From JAFKKS01 sp039808325 (GTDB lineage Bacteria; Pseudomonadota; Alphaproteobacteria; Rhizobiales; Xanthobacteraceae): a stretch of 64,000 bases of DNA. Location: the NCBI GenBank assembly GCA_039808325.1, contig JBDHSU010000005.1, positions 8,880-72,879 of the forward strand, written 5' to 3'. Shown here one piece after another: positions 61,820 to 64,000 of this stretch (position 1 is its first letter; every line of letters begins with the position of its first letter). The notes under the pieces were generated by a model, which saw only the letters and a program-made list of their open reading frames with translations, was not told the origin of the DNA and made no database searches. Made by a program: the position numbers and the translations under genes.

Positions 61820-61896
61820 GCGCCCGTAGCTCAGCTGGATAGAGCGTTGCCCTCCGAAGGCAAAGGTCACACGTTCGAATCGTGTCGGGCGCGCCA
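61820..61896 (+). tRNA. tRNA-Arg (anticodon CCG)
   Basis: 77 bases with encoded CCA. Acceptor GCGCCCG/CGGGCGC, D-arm TAGCTCAGCTGGATAGAGC, anticodon stem TTGCC/GGCAA with loop CTCCGAA (CCG at 61854-61856), T-loop TTCGAAT. Reads CGG codons. The last 30 bases overlap the 3' end of the recombinase gene on the opposite strand, as expected when the tRNA 3' end is an integration site. Confidence 0.96.
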
Positions 61897-63510
61897 CTTC
61901 CGAACAAAACTGGGCACTCCAGCCGGAGCCACCCCGCCTCCCATGACAAGGCGTTCAAGAACGGTCCTGCGGCCGTGGATACGGATTTCCGAGTCGTCAA
62001 CTTCGACCTGATCGACGAGCGAGCGGATATAGGCGCGGCGGAACGGCGTCTCTCCTGTCAGCACGTTCCAGCGCATCGCCTCGACAAACGCGTCGATCTT
62101 GTCATGCGTCACCCGCGCCTGCGGGCTGACCTCAGCCACCGCGCGGTCAAAGGCGACCTGCGCGATGTCACGCTCGGTCTTCACCGCTTCGATTCGTTCC
62201 TTCAACGTCATGTCGGAGGGATCGGCGATCCCGTTCTCAATAGCCGCATAGAGCCTGCCGAGCCGCGCTTCCGCGTCGGTCACTTTTGACCGCAGCGCGG
62301 TCAAACGGCTTGCGTGATCCTGATCCCGCGCCGACTGCCGTTCCATGAGTCCAATAAGAAGCTTGCCGACCCGCTCCGGCGTGAGAAGCTGATCGGCCAG
62401 ACGCTCCGTCACAAGCCGGTCGAGCTTGTCCATCGGAATGGAGCGGCCCTTGCAGGCTGTCTTTCCCTTCTGCGCGCAAGTGGCACAGGTATAATAGCGA
62501 TACCGCCCGGACTTGCCGGTCCGCAGCGTCATGCCGCCGCCACAGCTCGCGCATGTGGCGATGCCGGTGAGCAGGATCGGGCCAGTCACCACGCGCGGCG
62601 GCGTCACCTTCGGGTTTTTCGCCTTGAGCACCGCCTGCACGGCGTCGAAGGTCGCGGCGTCGATGATCGGATCGACCGGAACGACGATCTGATCGGACTC
62701 GGGCTTGGCTTCCTTCGTCTTCCACACACGGCGGTTGAAGCGATACTCTCCCTTGTAGGTCGGGCTGGTGATGATCTTGTGCAGGGGACCAATGCCCCAC
62801 CTTGCGCCGACACGGGTTCGATACCCATGATCGTTCAACCATGTCGCCACAGCCTTGACGCCCATGGGACCGGAGCTGCCGTCACCTTCGCGAAAGAGTT
62901 TGAACATCAGCCGCACGACCTCGGCTTCGACGGGGTCGATCGCGAGCCGCTTCTTGGTCTTCGCCCCGCGCTGTTCAGCGGCGACGACGACATAACCGTA
63001 GGGCGCTTTCGATCCGTTCCAGAAGCCTTGGCGCGCGTTCTCCTGCATCGCACGCAGGACATGCTTCGCGTTCTCCTTCGACTGATACTCGTCGAAGAGC
63101 GCAAAGACCTGCCGCACCATCACGCTCATGGGATCGTCGCCCAAATCCTGCGTTATGCTGACGAGCTTCACTCCGGCCTTGCGCAAGCGGCGCACATGGT
63201 ATTCGAGCGCGAAGTGGTCGCGTGCAAAGCGGCTGAATGAGTGGACGACAACGACATCGAACGGCGCGCCGTCCTCGGTCGCCATGTCGAGCAGGCGCTG
63301 CAATTCCGGCCGCTTATCGTCTGTGCCGGAAAGTCCGGCATCGACAAACTCAACGGCGACTTCCCATCCGCGCGCTGCGCAGAACGCGCGCGCCTGCCGC
63401 CGCTGATCGGGAATAGACAGGTCAGATTCCGATTGCCTGCCCGTCGAAACGCGCAGATAGAGCGCGGCACGCTTGCCGCCCTCAGTCTCGGCAGCAGCAG
63501 GAAAAGACAT
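61867..63510 (-). CDS. Large serine recombinase (integrase of an element next to tRNA-Arg)
   Basis: 547 residues from the ATG at 63510; the frame is open to an ATG at 63735, giving 75 more residues. Resolvase domain: catalytic serine in Y-L-R-V-S-T-G-R-Q near residue 19, V-V-V-H-S-F-S-R-F-A-R-D near 90. A Recombinase domain follows (G-Y-V near 175; I-I-T-S-P-T-Y-K-G-E-Y near 255). The zinc ribbon has C-A-S-C-G-G-G-M near 337 and C-A-T-C. A coiled coil sits near 420-480. The last ten codons are antisense to the tRNA. Family proteins catalyse one-way integration and excision. Confidence 0.9.
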   Translation of the reverse strand: MSFPAAAETEGGKRAALYLRVSTGRQSESDLSIPDQRRQARAFCAARGWEVAVEFVDAGLSGTDDKRPELQRLLDMATEDGAPFDVVVVHSFSRFARDHFALEYHVRRLRKAGVKLVSITQDLGDDPMSVMVRQVFALFDEYQSKENAKHVLRAMQENARQGFWNGSKAPYGYVVVAAEQRGAKTKKRLAIDPVEAEVVRLMFKLFREGDGSSGPMGVKAVATWLNDHGYRTRVGARWGIGPLHKIITSPTYKGEYRFNRRVWKTKEAKPESDQIVVPVDPIIDAATFDAVQAVLKAKNPKVTPPRVVTGPILLTGIATCASCGGGMTLRTGKSGRYRYYTCATCAQKGKTACKGRSIPMDKLDRLVTERLADQLLTPERVGKLLIGLMERQSARDQDHASRLTALRSKVTDAEARLGRLYAAIENGIADPSDMTLKERIEAVKTERDIAQVAFDRAVAEVSPQARVTHDKIDAFVEAMRWNVLTGETPFRRAYIRSLVDQVEVDDSEIRIHGRRTVLERLVMGGGVAPAGVPSFVRKWRARHDSNV

Positions 63511-63735
63511 AGCGAACGCCCCCGAAATCAACCCTGCCGCAATGGTGCAGGGCTTTGCGGCACTTTCGAGTCCTTGCGGCCGAATTGTGTCGATACCCGC
63601 CATAATGCGGGCAACGAGAGGCATCAGGAATGCCTCGACTACATCCAGTTCGGCAGGCGTGACGGGGAAGTTGCCGTCGAAATCATCGACAACAGCGAAG
63701 CCCTCAACATCTTCGTCCTTCCGGCGTCCTGACAT
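63511..63735 (-). other. In-frame 75-residue extension upstream of the recombinase
   Basis: Open and protein-like from an ATG at 63735: V-E-G-F-A-V-V-D-D-F-D-G-N-F-P, P-A-E-L-D-V-V-E-A-F-L and so on, running without stop into the recombinase. Serine recombinases normally begin just before Y-L-R-V-S, so it may be a small separate acidic protein fused by loss of its stop, or a genuine N-terminal extension. No ribosome site is seen before 63735. Confidence 0.4.
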
Positions 63736-63813
63736 AGATGCAGGATGCGTGATTGGTACGATGGGATATTGGTCGCAAGCTGGCCAATCATGGCGAGGCG
63801 GCTACGCCGGCAA

Positions 63814-63828
63814 TTAATGGGCTGTTAA
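63814..63828 (+). promoter_or_regulatory. Perfect CtrA-type box
   Basis: TTAA at 63814-63817, seven bases, TTAA at 63825-63828 followed by CC: the full TTAA-N7-TTAAC consensus bound by the cell-cycle regulator CtrA. It is 72 bases before the ATG at 63900 and 79-93 bases upstream of the long recombinase start, so it could serve either gene. Confidence 0.55.
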
Positions 63829-63899
63829 CCTTATATCAATCCCCGGTTGCGAGAATTAAAATATAACTACTTAGTGTATATTAGTATGAGGTAATGATT

Positions 63900-64000
63900 A
63901 TGAGTAATCCTGTTTACGTTGATCTAATTGAAGCGCGAGCAATATTAGCGAGTATCGGTGTTGCGCTCTCCGAACGACAAATGAAACGTGCTGCGGATAA
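63900..64000 (+). CDS. Unknown gene of the integrated element, 5' end only
   Basis: ATG at 63900 with GAGG eight bases upstream (63888-63891); a second in-frame ATG is at 63894. The frame stays open for 33 codons to the window edge and reads N-P-V-Y-V-D-L-I-E-A-R-A-I-L-A-S-I-G-V-A-L-S-E-R-Q-M. The helical pattern could be the start of a DNA-binding or excisionase-type protein, but nothing is recognised. Codons are AT-richer than the host genes, consistent with acquired DNA. Confidence 0.5.
   Translation, partial: MSNPVYVDLIEARAILASIGVALSERQMKRAAD

Overview
The window is 64 kb of high-GC DNA that reads as an alphaproteobacterial chromosome, most likely Hyphomicrobiales (Xanthobacteraceae/Nitrobacteraceae-like). 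Clues are a C4-pathway 5-aminolevulinate synthase, a Zur-type palindrome ahead of znuCBA, DUF1178, DUF1285, DUF6111 and DUF1127 proteins, CtrA-like boxes, and palindromic intergenic repeats of the kind common in Bradyrhizobium relatives. I cannot fix the genus from sequence alone. About 58 genes are supported, most with clear Shine-Dalgarno sites.

Layout. 0-10 kb is housekeeping: argJ tail, mutT, an NDUFAF5-like methyltransferase, a comF/grx3/nitrilase/DUF1178 run, a drug/metabolite exporter, ubiG, hemA, an AbrB-family membrane protein and an aminotransferase. 10-13 kb holds mscL with a strong terminator and the ergothioneine pair egtB-egtD. 13.3-19 kb is metal homeostasis: a Zur box, an unlisted 47-residue His-rich membrane peptide, znuC-znuB-znuA, a TerC-family protein, a small membrane gene that looks frameshifted, and a COG0523 GTPase with a long His run. 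19-27 kb holds a flavoprotein gene full of tandem duplications, DUF1127, an ArsR-like regulator, exbB-exbD-tonB and a lone flhA. 27-32 kb holds hemF, a TauE/SafE permease and a tRNA-CCA/Nudix/DUF1285 group.

32.3-39.2 kb is a four-gene MoxR / DUF58 / DUF4159 / GATase-like membrane cluster of unknown role. 39.3-51.3 kb is an accessory catabolic region: an amidohydrolase, a lyase of the isocitrate lyase/PEP mutase superfamily and a LeuCD-type hydratase on the plus strand face a minus-strand operon. That operon encodes a second lyase, an MmgE/PrpD protein and a complete SsuABC-like importer, and its genes overlap by four bases at almost every junction. Together they suggest uptake, hydration/dehydration and carbon-carbon cleavage of a branched di- or tricarboxylate. 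folE and a CoA transferase sit beside it.

51-62 kb returns to mixed functions: NhaD-type antiporter, GNAT plus RimK-like ATP-grasp pair, pyrE, bioY, glutaryl-CoA dehydrogenase, glyoxalase-like hydrolase, a zinc metallopeptidase, an HdeD-like protein and a PLP lyase. At 61.8 kb a tRNA-Arg(CCG) is directly followed by a large serine recombinase whose 3' end overlaps the tRNA. This marks the left end of an integrated element that runs off the right edge. Beyond it lie an AT-richer stretch, a perfect TTAA-N7-TTAA CtrA-type box and the start of an unknown gene.
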